Below the pieces are notes generated by a model. That model had not been told where the DNA came from. It ran no database searches and worked only from the letters and a program-made list of their open reading frames with translations. 64,000 nucleotides of DNA, from the NCBI RefSeq assembly GCF_023167545.1, contig NZ_AP014647.1:1-64000 (forward strand), written 5' to 3'. Made by a program: the position numbers and the translations under genes. This document shows, piece after piece, positions 34,501 through 43,781 of the stretch. Within the stretch, counting starts at the first letter, position 1, and every line of letters begins with the position of its first letter. This stretch comes from Streptococcus constellatus subsp. constellatus. GTDB taxonomy: Bacteria; Bacillota; Bacilli; Lactobacillales; Streptococcaceae.

Positions 34501-35274
34501 CCTGGTTCCAATTCAGAGTACGATTCAGCTAAGGCCTTTGAACAAGCTGGTGCCAAAGTCAACTTGGTGCCATTCGTGACTCTTAATGAAGCAGCAATTG
34601 AGGCTTCTGTTGACACCATGGTTGACAACATTGCTAAAGCCAATATTATCTTCTTTGTCGGTGGTTTCTCAGCAGCAGATGAGCCAGATGGTTCGGCTAA
34701 GTTTATCGTCAATATCTTACTTAATGAAAAAGTTCGCTCTGCTATTGACAGCTTCATTGAAAAGGGTGGCCTCATCATCGGTATCTGTAATGGGTTCCAA
34801 GCTCTTGTCAAATCCGGTCTTCTGCCTTATGGTGACTTTGAAGAAGTTGGTGAGACAAGCCCAACCCTCTTCTACAATGATGCCAACCAGCATGTGGCTA
34901 AGATGGTGGAAACCCGTATCGCTAATACCAACTCTCCATGGTTGGCAGGTGTTAAGGTTGGTGATATTCATGCGATTCCAGTCTCTCACGGTGAAGGGAA
35001 ATTTGTCGTGACAGCTGAGGAATTTGCGGAACTGCGTGACAATGGTCAAATCTGGAGCCAATACGTGGACTTTGATGGTAAGCCTTCTATGGATTCTAAA
35101 TACAATCCAAACGGTTCGCTCAACGCTATTGAAGGGATTGCGAGTAAGAACGGTCAAATCATTGGTAAGATGGGACACTCGGAACGCTATGAAAATGGCC
35201 TCTTCCAAAACATCCCAGGTAACAAAGACCAAGGCCTATTTGAAAGTGCAGTGAAATACTTTACTGGGAAATAG
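31549..35274 (+). CDS. purL: FGAM synthase PurL, single-chain type
   Basis: Makes formylglycinamidine ribonucleotide from FGAR, ATP and glutamine. The 1241 residues include the two-lobed synthase core ([45 protein letters not shown]) and a C-terminal glutaminase domain with nucleophile Cys in IIGICNGFQ and a PVSHGEGKF segment. This is the large fused form, unlike the PurL-PurQ-PurS split of Bacillus. ATG 31549 follows AAGGAT; a TTG two codons earlier is less likely. Confidence 0.97.
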   Translation: [1241 protein letters not shown]

Positions 35275-35295
35275 CCTATTTGCAGAAGGGATATT

Positions 35296-35916
35296 ATGAA
35301 ACAGTATGTTGCAAGGCTAGAAAAAGATTTTTCACTTATAGAACACGGATTTAAAGAGGAAGACCAAAGAGCCTTAACTGATTATAAATCCAACGATGGT
35401 GAGTATATCAAGAAATTAGCATTTTTAGCTTATCAATCTGATGTTTACCAAGTAAGAATGTACGCTGTATTCCTTTTCGGATACTTATCAAAAGATAAAG
35501 AAATTTTAATATTTATGAGAGATGAAGTTTCTAAAGATAGTAACTGGAGAGTTCAAGAAGTGTTGGCAAAGGCGTTTGATGAATTTTGTAAGAAAACAGG
35601 ATATAAAAAAGCACTTCCAATTATTGATGAATGGTTAAAAAGTAGCAATCTCCATACGAGGAGAGCTGTTACAGAAGGGTTAAGAATATGGACAAATAGA
35701 CCATACTTTAAAGAGAACCCAAATGAAGCTATCAGAAGAATAGCTGACTTAAAAGAGGATGTAAGCGAATATGTTAGAAAATCAGTAGGGAATGCTTTAA
35801 GAGACATTAGTAAAAAATTTCCAGATTTAGTTAAAATTGAGTTGAAAAATTGGAAATTAGAAAGTAAAGAAATTAACCAAGTTTATAAATTGGCAAGTAA
35901 ATTTATTGATGCCTAG
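35296..35916 (+). CDS. HEAT-repeat protein, DNA alkylation repair (AlkD-like) family
   Basis: A 206-residue soluble helical protein. Repeated amphipathic helix pairs (AFLAYQSDVYQVRMYAVFLF, WRVQEVLAKAFDEF, HTRRAVTEGLRIW, EYVRKSVGNALRDI) are typical of HEAT repeats and resemble the AlkD-type DNA alkylation repair family, which binds alkylated DNA. Glycosylase activity cannot be judged here. It is much poorer in GC than purL and purF on either side and interrupts their order, so it was probably inserted. Confidence 0.75.
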   Translation: MKQYVARLEKDFSLIEHGFKEEDQRALTDYKSNDGEYIKKLAFLAYQSDVYQVRMYAVFLFGYLSKDKEILIFMRDEVSKDSNWRVQEVLAKAFDEFCKKTGYKKALPIIDEWLKSSNLHTRRAVTEGLRIWTNRPYFKENPNEAIRRIADLKEDVSEYVRKSVGNALRDISKKFPDLVKIELKNWKLESKEINQVYKLASKFIDA

Positions 35917-35941
35917 AATTTAAGTACAAAAGGTATATAAA

Positions 35942-37381
35942 ATGACATACGAAGTAAAATCTCTCAACGAAGAATGTGGGGTCTTCGGTATCTGGGGACA
36001 TCCTCAAGCAGCTCAAGTCACTTATTTTGGACTGCATAGTCTGCAACACCGTGGTCAAGAAGGTGCTGGCATTCTGACAAATGATGCTGGCAAATTGATA
36101 CGACATCGTGATACAGGATTAATTTCAGAAGTTTTCAAAAATCCAGCTAATTTGGAAAAATTAACAGGTCAGGCTGCTATTGGGCATGTCCGTTATGCAA
36201 CGGCTGGAGAAGCCTCTATTGATAATATCCAGCCTTTCCATTTTAAGTTTTACGATATGGAATTTGGTCTGGCACATAACGGTAATCTGACCAATACGAA
36301 AACCCTGAAGAAAGAATTAGAACATAACGGCGCTATTTTCTCTTCTTCATCTGATACGGAAATTCTGGCTCATCTTATTCGCTGCAGCCATAATCCAAGC
36401 TTTATGGGCAAGGTTAAGGAAGCGCTCAATACGGTCAAAGGTGGTTTTGCCTATCTTCTGATGATGGAAGATAAGCTGATTGCAGCTCTTGATCCAAACG
36501 GTTTTCGTCCGCTTTCTATTGGTAAAATGGCAAATGGTGCCATCGTTGTTTCCAGCGAAACCTGTGCCTTTGAAGTGGTGGGTGCCGAGTGGATTCGTGA
36601 TGTCAATCCGGGTGAAGTGGTTATCATTGATAACAGTGGTATCCAGTACGACACTTACACGACAGATACGCAGCTGGCTATTTGTTCAATGGAATACATC
36701 TACTTTGCCCGTCCTGACTCAAATATTTACGGAGTCAATGTCCACACTGCTCGTAAACGTATGGGAGCACAGCTGGCGCGTGAGTTCAAACATGAGGCAG
36801 ACATCGTGGTCGGCGTACCCAATTCCTCACTCAGCGCTGCTATGGGCTTCGCCGAAGAATCAGGATTGCCAAATGAAATGGGTCTCATCAAAAATCAATA
36901 CACTCAGCGAACCTTTATCCAGCCAACGCAAGAACTGCGTGAGCAAGGGGTTCGCATGAAGCTTTCTGCCGTATCTGGAGTGGTTAAGGGCAAACGTGTC
37001 GTCATGATTGATGACTCCATCGTGCGTGGGACAACTTCACGTCGTATCGTTCAGCTCTTGAAAGAAGCTGGAGCTACAGAAGTTCACGTGGCAATTGCTA
37101 GCCCACCTCTAAAATATCCATGTTTCTATGGAATTGATATTCAAACACGGCGTGAATTGATTGCGGCTAATCATTCTGTTGAAGAAACACGCCAGATTAT
37201 CGGTGCAGATAGCCTAACTTACTTGTCTATTGACGGCTTGATTGACTCTATCGGACTTGAAACAAATGCCCCAAACGGCGGTCTCTGTGTTGCTTACTTT
37301 GATGGAGAGTACCCAACACCGATTTACGATTACGAGAAAGATTATCGTAGAAGCTTGGATGAGAAGGTTAGTTTTTATTGA
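35942..37381 (+). CDS. purF: Amidophosphoribosyltransferase PurF
   Basis: First committed step of purine synthesis: PRPP plus glutamine to phosphoribosylamine. The 479 residues begin with an 11-residue propeptide before the nucleophile Cys12 (SLNEE/CGVFGIWG), then a glutaminase domain (SLQHRGQEGAGI, GHVRYAT) and a phosphoribosyltransferase domain with VVMIDDSIVRGTTSRR. The C-terminal GGLCVAYF has only one of the two close Cys that bind the Fe-S cluster in Bacillus PurF, so cluster binding is doubtful. Confidence 0.97.
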   Translation: MTYEVKSLNEECGVFGIWGHPQAAQVTYFGLHSLQHRGQEGAGILTNDAGKLIRHRDTGLISEVFKNPANLEKLTGQAAIGHVRYATAGEASIDNIQPFHFKFYDMEFGLAHNGNLTNTKTLKKELEHNGAIFSSSSDTEILAHLIRCSHNPSFMGKVKEALNTVKGGFAYLLMMEDKLIAALDPNGFRPLSIGKMANGAIVVSSETCAFEVVGAEWIRDVNPGEVVIIDNSGIQYDTYTTDTQLAICSMEYIYFARPDSNIYGVNVHTARKRMGAQLAREFKHEADIVVGVPNSSLSAAMGFAEESGLPNEMGLIKNQYTQRTFIQPTQELREQGVRMKLSAVSGVVKGKRVVMIDDSIVRGTTSRRIVQLLKEAGATEVHVAIASPPLKYPCFYGIDIQTRRELIAANHSVEETRQIIGADSLTYLSIDGLIDSIGLETNAPNGGLCVAYFDGEYPTPIYDYEKDYRRSLDEKVSFY

Positions 37382-37631
37382 TAGACCGAACTCAATAGCA
37401 GCTCTGCTATTTCCGAAGAAAAAAGAAGGAAAAATATTATGACAGAAAAAAATGCTTACGCTTCACGTCTTACCACTGACTAAAGGCTAAAGCATTTGTC
37501 AGTGGACGCTTTGTCCTATAGGGCCAAAGCTAAAGACCTGACTAGTTTTTTCAGTCAAAATTATGGTTTGACTGAAAAAACGTCGCAATCTTCAATATGG
37601 TTTTTTGACAAAAAAGAGAAGGAAAATTATT
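37382..37631 (+). other. Structured non-coding segment between purF and purM, with duplicated purM start
   Basis: It holds four hairpins: AATAGCAG/CTGCTATT (37394-37411), CCACTGAC/GTCAGTGG (37473-37505), GCTTTG/CAAAGC (37508-37530), and a perfect 15-bp stem with arms 37545-37559 and 37567-37581. The purM ribosome-binding site and first codons occur twice, at 37419-37462 and 37610-37652. The first copy opens a 14-codon frame (37439-37483, MTEKNAYASRLTTD, then TAA) that stops in the first hairpin. It may be an inserted small element or a leader-peptide regulator. Confidence 0.75.
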
Positions 37632-38651
37632 ATGACAAAAAATGCTTACGCTCAATCTGGTGTTGATGTTGAAGCGGGTTATGAAGTTGTTGCACGGATC
37701 AAAAAACACGTTGCGCGCACCGAACGTCTTGGCGTCATGGGCGCTCTTGGCGGTTTTGGTGGGATGTTTGACTTGTCTCAGCTGGACGTGAAAGAACCTG
37801 TTTTGATTTCAGGAACTGATGGTGTGGGAACAAAACTCATGCTTGCCATCAAATATGATAAACACGATACAATCGGTCAAGACTGTGTTGCCATGTGTGT
37901 CAATGACATCATTGCAGCTGGGGCAGAGCCGCTTTACTTCCTAGATTACATTGCTACGGGTAAAAATGAACCTGCAAAACTTGAACAAGTCGTTGCAGGT
38001 GTTGCGGAAGGTTGCGTTCAATCCAGCGCAGCCCTTATCGGTGGTGAAACTGCTGAAATGCCTGGTATGTATGGTGAAGATGATTATGATTTGGCTGGTT
38101 TTGCAGTAGGTGTTGCTGAAAAATCACAAATCATTGACGGTTCAAAAGTTTCTGATGGTGATGTTCTTCTTGGACTTGCTTCAAGCGGTATTCACTCAAA
38201 CGGTTATTCGCTTGTCCGTCGTGTCTTTGCTGATTACACAGGTGAAGAAGTGCTTCCAGAACTTGAAGGCAAAAAATTAAAAGAAATTCTTCTTGAACCA
38301 ACACGTATCTACGTTAAAGCGATGCTTCCACTTATCAAAGAAGAATTGGTTAACGGTATTGCTCACATCACTGGTGGTGGTTTCATTGAAAATGTCCCAC
38401 GTATGTTTGCGGATGATTTAGCTGCTGAAATCGAAGAGGATAAAGTTCCGGTTCTTCCAATTTTCAAAGCTCTTGAAAAATATGGCAGCATCAAACACGA
38501 AGAAATGTTTGAAATCTTCAACATGGGTATTGGTTTGATGTTGGCAGTTAGCCCTGATAAGGTTGAGCGCGTGAAAGAATTGCTTGACGAACCAGTTTAC
38601 GAACTTGGTCGTATTGTTAAAAAAACTGATGCAAGTGTGGTGATTAAATAA
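37632..38651 (+). CDS. purM: AIR synthetase PurM
   Basis: Converts FGAM to aminoimidazole ribonucleotide. The 339 residues show [44 protein letters not shown] and [14 protein letters not shown] 37632 gives [10 protein letters not shown], the family start; the frame is open upstream to a TTG within the repeat. The stop shares its last A with the purN start. Confidence 0.97.
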   Translation: MTKNAYAQSGVDVEAGYEVVARIKKHVARTERLGVMGALGGFGGMFDLSQLDVKEPVLISGTDGVGTKLMLAIKYDKHDTIGQDCVAMCVNDIIAAGAEPLYFLDYIATGKNEPAKLEQVVAGVAEGCVQSSAALIGGETAEMPGMYGEDDYDLAGFAVGVAEKSQIIDGSKVSDGDVLLGLASSGIHSNGYSLVRRVFADYTGEEVLPELEGKKLKEILLEPTRIYVKAMLPLIKEELVNGIAHITGGGFIENVPRMFADDLAAEIEEDKVPVLPIFKALEKYGSIKHEEMFEIFNMGIGLMLAVSPDKVERVKELLDEPVYELGRIVKKTDASVVIK

Positions 38652-39202
38652 TGAAAAAAATCGCAGTTTTTGCGAGTGGTAATGGGTCAAATTTTCAAGT
38701 CATTGCGGAGCAATTTTCAGTTGAATTTGTCTTTTCAGACCACCGAGATGCATATGTCTTAGAACGTGCAGGAAAACTCGGTGTGACAGCTCATGCTTTT
38801 GAGCTCAAAGAATTTGACAATAAAGTAGCTTACGAAGAGGCTATTGTTACTTTGCTTGAAAAATATGATATTGATTTGATTTGCCTAGCTGGTTATATGA
38901 AGATTGTTGGTCCGACTTTGCTAGCAGCTTACGAAGGTCGTATCATTAATATTCACCCAGCTTATCTGCCAGAATTTCCAGGTGCTCATGGTATTGATGA
39001 TGCTTGGAATGCCGGTGTCACTGAGAGCGGAGTGACCATTCACTGGGTGGACTCAGGTGTGGATACTGGCAAGGTCATTAAACAAGTCCGTATCCCACGG
39101 CTAGTTCATGATACGATTGAAAGTTTTGAAGAACGCATCCATGCTGCTGAGTATCAGCTCTATCCTCAAGTGCTGGAGAGTTTAGGGGCCGAGAGAAGAT
39201 AA
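38651..39202 (+). CDS. purN: GAR transformylase PurN
   Basis: Folate-dependent formylation of glycinamide ribonucleotide. The 183 residues show ASGNGSNFQ, the catalytic Asn/His segment IINIHPAYLPEFPGAHG and GVTIHWVDSGVDTG with the conserved Asp. Coupled to purM by a one-base overlap. Confidence 0.97.
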   Translation: MKKIAVFASGNGSNFQVIAEQFSVEFVFSDHRDAYVLERAGKLGVTAHAFELKEFDNKVAYEEAIVTLLEKYDIDLICLAGYMKIVGPTLLAAYEGRIINIHPAYLPEFPGAHGIDDAWNAGVTESGVTIHWVDSGVDTGKVIKQVRIPRLVHDTIESFEERIHAAEYQLYPQVLESLGAERR

Positions 39203-39308
39203 GAAGGTAGTGAGAGATGATTTTATGGTAAAGGTAAGGACCTGTTCATAAACTATCTCTATCAGGGTTGGTAAATCATGAGTAGGGGCGTTAGCTAAGG
39301 AGAATTTT

Positions 39309-40016
39309 ATGGGTCTATTTGATTTTTTTAAGAAGAAATTTTCCAGTGAAGAGATACCAATTGAAGATGGAGATAAGACTGTTGTTAAATCTGAAGATAC
39401 AGATGATAGCGCTCCAGGATGGGAAGCGATTGATGCAGAATTTGATCGTTTATATCCTGATCAGCCCAATCCTCTTCATTATGGGACGGTTGTCAAGTAT
39501 ATGTTTGGGGGTCCAGATCCACTTGACGGTATAAGTGTCTACGATGCGGGAGATTTTTGGCATTTTGTCAGCTATGGCTTGTCGGAGTTATATACAAAAG
39601 AAAGCACCGACTCAGAATACAGTGGTTATGGGATTGAATTGACTTTTAAGTTAAAGAAATCTACTAATGACGAAGAAGAAATCAAAAATGGCTGTGGTTT
39701 ATTGCAGTATGTTGCAAGATATATTTTTAAAACAGGTAAAGTAGTTTTACCAGAAGAATATATTTATATGAAGCAAACGGTAGGAATCGATATCCAGCAG
39801 AAATCTAAACTGACAGGTTTTCTGACCGCTAGTGACAATCTAGCTAAGCCTCTAGATACTCCTCATGGAAAAGTAGAATTTGTCACTCTGATTGGTGCGA
39901 CAGATGCAGAACTGCGAAGTGTTTATGAAAGTGAAACAAGTAAGCTTGAGGTAAGGAAATTGTTGCAAGAGCTTGGAAATCAGATTACAGACTATAATCG
40001 CCAGTCTTTAGTTTAG
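39309..40016 (+). CDS. Suppressor-of-fused (SUFU) domain protein
   Basis: A 235-residue soluble protein. After an acidic N-terminal region (about 1-40) it shows the SUFU fold signatures: [38 protein letters not shown] and [13 protein letters not shown]. Bacterial SUFU proteins are common as immunity-like or unknown accessory proteins, and none has a clear role in purine synthesis. It stands between purN and purH with its own AAGGAGA ribosome-binding site. Function unknown. Confidence 0.8.
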   Translation: MGLFDFFKKKFSSEEIPIEDGDKTVVKSEDTDDSAPGWEAIDAEFDRLYPDQPNPLHYGTVVKYMFGGPDPLDGISVYDAGDFWHFVSYGLSELYTKESTDSEYSGYGIELTFKLKKSTNDEEEIKNGCGLLQYVARYIFKTGKVVLPEEYIYMKQTVGIDIQQKSKLTGFLTASDNLAKPLDTPHGKVEFVTLIGATDAELRSVYESETSKLEVRKLLQELGNQITDYNRQSLV

Positions 40017-40057
40017 ACAATTTGAAGGAATCTATTGATAAAATGAAAGGAAAAAAC

Positions 40058-41605
40058 ATGACTAAACGCGCACTTATCAGCGTCTCAGACAAAGCGGGCA
40101 TTGTTGAATTTGCCCGAGAATTAACAAAACTCGGTTGGGAAATCGTCTCAACCGGCGGAACTAAGGTTGCCCTTGACAAGGCAGGGATTGACACCATCGC
40201 TATTGACGATGTGACTGGCTTTCCTGAAATGATGGATGGTCGTGTCAAGACTCTTCACCCAAACATTCATGGCGGTCTCTTAGCGCGTCGCGACCTTGAT
40301 AGTCATGTTAATGCTATGAAAGAACATGGCATCACACCGATTGATTTGGTCGTTGTCAACCTTTACCCATTCAAGGAGACTATTCTTAAACCAGATGCAA
40401 CCTATGCGGATGCGGTTGAAAATATTGATATCGGTGGACCATCTATGCTGCGCTCAGCAGCTAAAAATCATGCCAGTGTGACGGTTGTGGTTGACCCTGC
40501 TGACTACGCTGAGGTTCTTGACGAATTGTCAGCGAACGGCGAAACAACTTATGAAACTCGTAAGCGTCTGGCAGCTAAAGTTTTCCGTCACACAGCAGCT
40601 TACGATGCCCTCATCGCTGAATATTTCACTGCTCAAGTGGGTGAAGAAAAACCTGAAAAACTGACGCTGACTTATGACCTCAAGCAGCCAATGCGCTATG
40701 GTGAAAATCCACAGCAGGATGCGGATTTCTACCAAAAAGCCTTGCCAACTGCTTATTCTATTGCCTCTGCTAAGCAGCTCAACGGTAAGGAATTATCCTT
40801 CAACAATATTCGCGATGCTGATGCGGCTATCCGTGTCATTCGTGACTTTAAAGACCGTCCAACCGTTGTGGCGCTCAAGCACATGAATCCATGTGGTATC
40901 GGTCAGGCTGATGACATTGAAACAGCTTGGGATTACGCTTATGAGGCTGATTCAGTTTCGATCTTCGGCGGCATTGTTGTCCTAAACCGTGAGGTTGATG
41001 CAGCGACAGCTGAGAAGATGCACGCTATCTTCCTAGAAATCATCATTGCCCCATCTTATACAGACGAAGCGCTAGCTATTCTCACAACCAAAAAGAAAAA
41101 TCTGCGTATTCTGCAACTTCCCTTTGACGCTCAAGAAGCTAGCGAGGCTGAAAAAGAGTATACTGGCGTGGTTGGTGGCCTCCTTGTGCAAAATCAAGAC
41201 GTGGTCAAGGAAAGTCCAGCCGATTGGCAGGTCGTTACCAAGCGCCAGCCAACTAAAACGGAAGAAACTGCTCTTGAATTTGCTTGGAAAGCTATCAAGT
41301 ATGTCAAGTCTAATGGCATTATCGTGACCAATGACCACATGACACTTGGTGTCGGTCCGGGTCAGACCAATCGTGTCGCTTCTGTTCGCATCGCCATTGA
41401 CCAAGCTAAAGATCGCCTTGACGGGGCTGTTCTTGCTTCTGACGCTTTCTTCCCGTTTGCTGATAACGTTGAAGAAATTGCAGCTGCTGGTATCAAAGCT
41501 ATCATCCAACCCGGCGGTTCCGTCCGTGACCAAGAGTCTATCGACATGGCTGATAAATACGGCATTGCTATGGTCTTTACGGGTGTAAGACATTTTAGAC
41601 ATTGA
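40058..41605 (+). CDS. purH: Bifunctional PurH (AICAR transformylase / IMP cyclohydrolase)
   Basis: Last two steps to IMP. The 515 residues begin with the MGS-like cyclohydrolase domain ([30 protein letters not shown]) and continue with the transformylase domain ([32 protein letters not shown]). The start ATG 40058 follows GAAAGGA; the frame is open from a TTG upstream. A bidirectional terminator separates it from the reversed CHAP gene. Confidence 0.97.
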   Translation: MTKRALISVSDKAGIVEFARELTKLGWEIVSTGGTKVALDKAGIDTIAIDDVTGFPEMMDGRVKTLHPNIHGGLLARRDLDSHVNAMKEHGITPIDLVVVNLYPFKETILKPDATYADAVENIDIGGPSMLRSAAKNHASVTVVVDPADYAEVLDELSANGETTYETRKRLAAKVFRHTAAYDALIAEYFTAQVGEEKPEKLTLTYDLKQPMRYGENPQQDADFYQKALPTAYSIASAKQLNGKELSFNNIRDADAAIRVIRDFKDRPTVVALKHMNPCGIGQADDIETAWDYAYEADSVSIFGGIVVLNREVDAATAEKMHAIFLEIIIAPSYTDEALAILTTKKKNLRILQLPFDAQEASEAEKEYTGVVGGLLVQNQDVVKESPADWQVVTKRQPTKTEETALEFAWKAIKYVKSNGIIVTNDHMTLGVGPGQTNRVASVRIAIDQAKDRLDGAVLASDAFFPFADNVEEIAAAGIKAIIQPGGSVRDQESIDMADKYGIAMVFTGVRHFRH

Positions 41606-41613
41606 GAACAGAA

Positions 41614-41642
41614 AAAACCTTGGATTGATTTCCAAGGTTTTA
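41614..41642. terminator. Bidirectional terminator between purH and the Bsp/CHAP gene
   Basis: AAAACCTTGGA (41614-41624) and TCCAAGGTTTT (41631-41641) with A-rich left and T-rich right flanks, between two convergent genes. Confidence 0.9.
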
Positions 41643-41657
41643 AAGTTTTATAGAGAG

Positions 41658-43586
41658 TTATTTTGGATAAATGTAACTGACTACTCCTTGCCCAGCTGCA
41701 TGGGGATTAAACCAGCCACGAAAGTTGCCAATGTACTGTTTCCCAGCGTAGTTTGCCTCTTGAATCTGAATACGGGTGTTTGAGGCCACGTGAGTGACGA
41801 CTCCAACGTGCCCGTAACTACCATCTGTCCAACAAATAATGGCTCCGACTTGTGGAGTTGTTCCTGTTTTAAAACCAGCACGTCTGGCACTAGTAGCCCA
41901 ATCGCCACCATTTCCCCAATAATTTCCAGCCCAAGGTGCTAGAGCTTTAGCACCCCAAGTGCATTGACCTTTTGGATAAGTAGTTGCAGCAGCATAATTG
42001 GGTTGAAAGGATATAACAGGTTTCTCTACTTGATAGCTCGTACCTGTTAGTCCAATCATTTTACCGTTGAGATTGCGGTAGACATGTGTGTGGAAAAGCC
42101 CGCTACCAGTGTGTTTTTGTGTATCAATAGTGAACTTGTAGATACCATTTCCAGTTTTAGTAGCTGTGTACCACTGGATATCATCTTGCCCGTTGACTTC
42201 AGACCAGGTAGGCAGGATGATATTTCCATCTCCATAAGCATCTGTCACTGTTACTTCATAATTGTAGATCGAGCGTTTCGTGACAGCTACTTTCGTTTTT
42301 ATCTGTTCTGCGAACATGCTAACCGAATCTGTTGCATAACTATGCTCACTACCGTCTTTATATTTTACATAAATATGATTGATATAGGTTCCAGACAAAG
42401 CCTGATGATTGCGGATATTAAAGGTTGTTGAAAAAGTTCCGTCTCCATTGTCAGTGGCTGTGTACCATTTGATATTACTCTGATTTGTAGTACTCCAAAT
42501 AGGAACGCGAACGGATTGAATGGATTTGGATTTTGAAGTTTCCTTAGTTTTGACCGTATATGTTCCTTGTTCTTGATTGATATTTTCAACAGAGAATAAT
42601 GGCTTTTGCTCTTCTTCCGAAGGTAATTGATCGGAACGAACTTGTACCGTAGTTCCAGCTAAGCCAGTAAACTCTGGTTTGACATAGCTTTCTCCGTAAA
42701 GATGAATGTGATAAGTTCCTGTGTCATAGTTGTGTTTTTTTAGCTCAACTCTAACATTGTAGCTTCCATCAGGATTTTTAGTAGCTGCATACCATTGAAG
42801 ATCATCCTGTCCGTTTTTATCAGACCAAGTTGGAACAGTTAGTTTATAGATTGTTTCAGGGACATTTTTGATCTGAATATCCATAATACCAGGTTCTGGA
42901 AAACTAGTTTGGATAGTAGGATTTGGTTTTTCAAGGTTAAAAGTGGTACCTGACTGGTAAATCATTTTACCATTTTTATTTTCATAAGTATCTACAAAAT
43001 ATCTCCCATAACCCTTGTGTTTGGAAAAGTCAAATTTAGTTATTTCCTGTTCAGCATCGTACCAGTTGAGATCATCACTACCATTTTCTTCAGACCAAAT
43101 GGCATGAACAATTTTAGAATTTTTTTGATCTTTATTGCGTGTAAAATGAATTTGCCCAATCTGTCCAGCTGTCGTAATTTTTGTTTGACTAGTAGGTTTA
43201 TTCAGAGTGAAAGTCGTTCCATTTAAACCGACCATTTTTCCATTGATGTTGATATATGTATGGACATGGAAAGTACCGTACCCAGAATGTTGGCTCAAAT
43301 CAACAGTTGTTGATGTTTGAGATGCGGAATACCATTTAAGGTCATCTTGCCCATTTTCATCAGACCAAACAGCATGGGAAATGGTGTAGGGGTTTTGGGC
43401 TTGTGAACGTATGTAGTTGATAGAAACGCTATTGCCAGAAACATTGACAGTAACATCGCTAGCAAGGGTTGTTGGATTTGAGCTTTTTGAAGCATTATTT
43501 GCTTCCGAGGCTTGAACTGTTAGTTGAGCTGAAAAAACACTCAAAAGGGCGCTGGATAGTAAAAACAATTGACTATATTTTTTCAT
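41658..43586 (-). CDS. Secreted Bsp-repeat protein with C-terminal CHAP domain
   Basis: A 642-residue exported protein with a signal peptide ([23 protein letters not shown]). Five tandem GBS Bsp-like repeats follow, each around WSxxNGQDDLxWYxA (the fourth, [14 protein letters not shown], is degenerate), then a CHAP domain (about 535-642) with GQCTWG and YGHVGVV catalytic motifs. The CHAP part is strikingly like that of PcsB. It is probably a cell-wall hydrolase or adhesin. ATG 43586 follows AAAGGAGA; the longer frame from 43622 is unlikely. It sits reversed inside the purine cluster. Confidence 0.9.
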   Translation of the reverse strand: MKKYSQLFLLSSALLSVFSAQLTVQASEANNASKSSNPTTLASDVTVNVSGNSVSINYIRSQAQNPYTISHAVWSDENGQDDLKWYSASQTSTTVDLSQHSGYGTFHVHTYININGKMVGLNGTTFTLNKPTSQTKITTAGQIGQIHFTRNKDQKNSKIVHAIWSEENGSDDLNWYDAEQEITKFDFSKHKGYGRYFVDTYENKNGKMIYQSGTTFNLEKPNPTIQTSFPEPGIMDIQIKNVPETIYKLTVPTWSDKNGQDDLQWYAATKNPDGSYNVRVELKKHNYDTGTYHIHLYGESYVKPEFTGLAGTTVQVRSDQLPSEEEQKPLFSVENINQEQGTYTVKTKETSKSKSIQSVRVPIWSTTNQSNIKWYTATDNGDGTFSTTFNIRNHQALSGTYINHIYVKYKDGSEHSYATDSVSMFAEQIKTKVAVTKRSIYNYEVTVTDAYGDGNIILPTWSEVNGQDDIQWYTATKTGNGIYKFTIDTQKHTGSGLFHTHVYRNLNGKMIGLTGTSYQVEKPVISFQPNYAAATTYPKGQCTWGAKALAPWAGNYWGNGGDWATSARRAGFKTGTTPQVGAIICWTDGSYGHVGVVTHVASNTRIQIQEANYAGKQYIGNFRGWFNPHAAGQGVVSYIYPK

Positions 43587-43727
43587 AAATCTCCTTTGAA
43601 TAAATAATTTGGATAGTTCCATTTAGATTATTCGGGAAAAAATGAAAAAAAGCGAAAATTGAATTAAAAAATTAGAAATGACAATAAGATTTTATTATTA
43701 TCAAAATATTTCACGATAAATAAAGGT

Positions 43728-43772
43728 ATAAACGAACATTTGTGGTATAATTGATATAAATAATTCGCAAAG
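43728..43772 (+). promoter_or_regulatory. purD promoter with possible PurR boxes
   Basis: A TATAAT at 43746-43751 lies 31 bases before purD. ATAAACGAACATT at 43728-43740 fits the PurBox consensus at 12 of 13, and a weaker inverted copy with TTCG lies at 43760-43772, so the pair straddles the -10. It suggests that purD-E-K restarts transcription after the reversed CHAP gene under PurR. Candidate only. Confidence 0.4.
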
Positions 43773-43781
43773 AGGGCAATT

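Noticed and set aside
34717..35232. 171-codon minus-strand frame at the end of purL
   Set aside because: Antisense shadow over the purL glutaminase domain.
37439..37483. 14-codon frame as an independent gene
   Set aside because: Its codons copy the start of purM and it stops in a hairpin, so I treat it as part of the duplicated segment and not as a separate gene.
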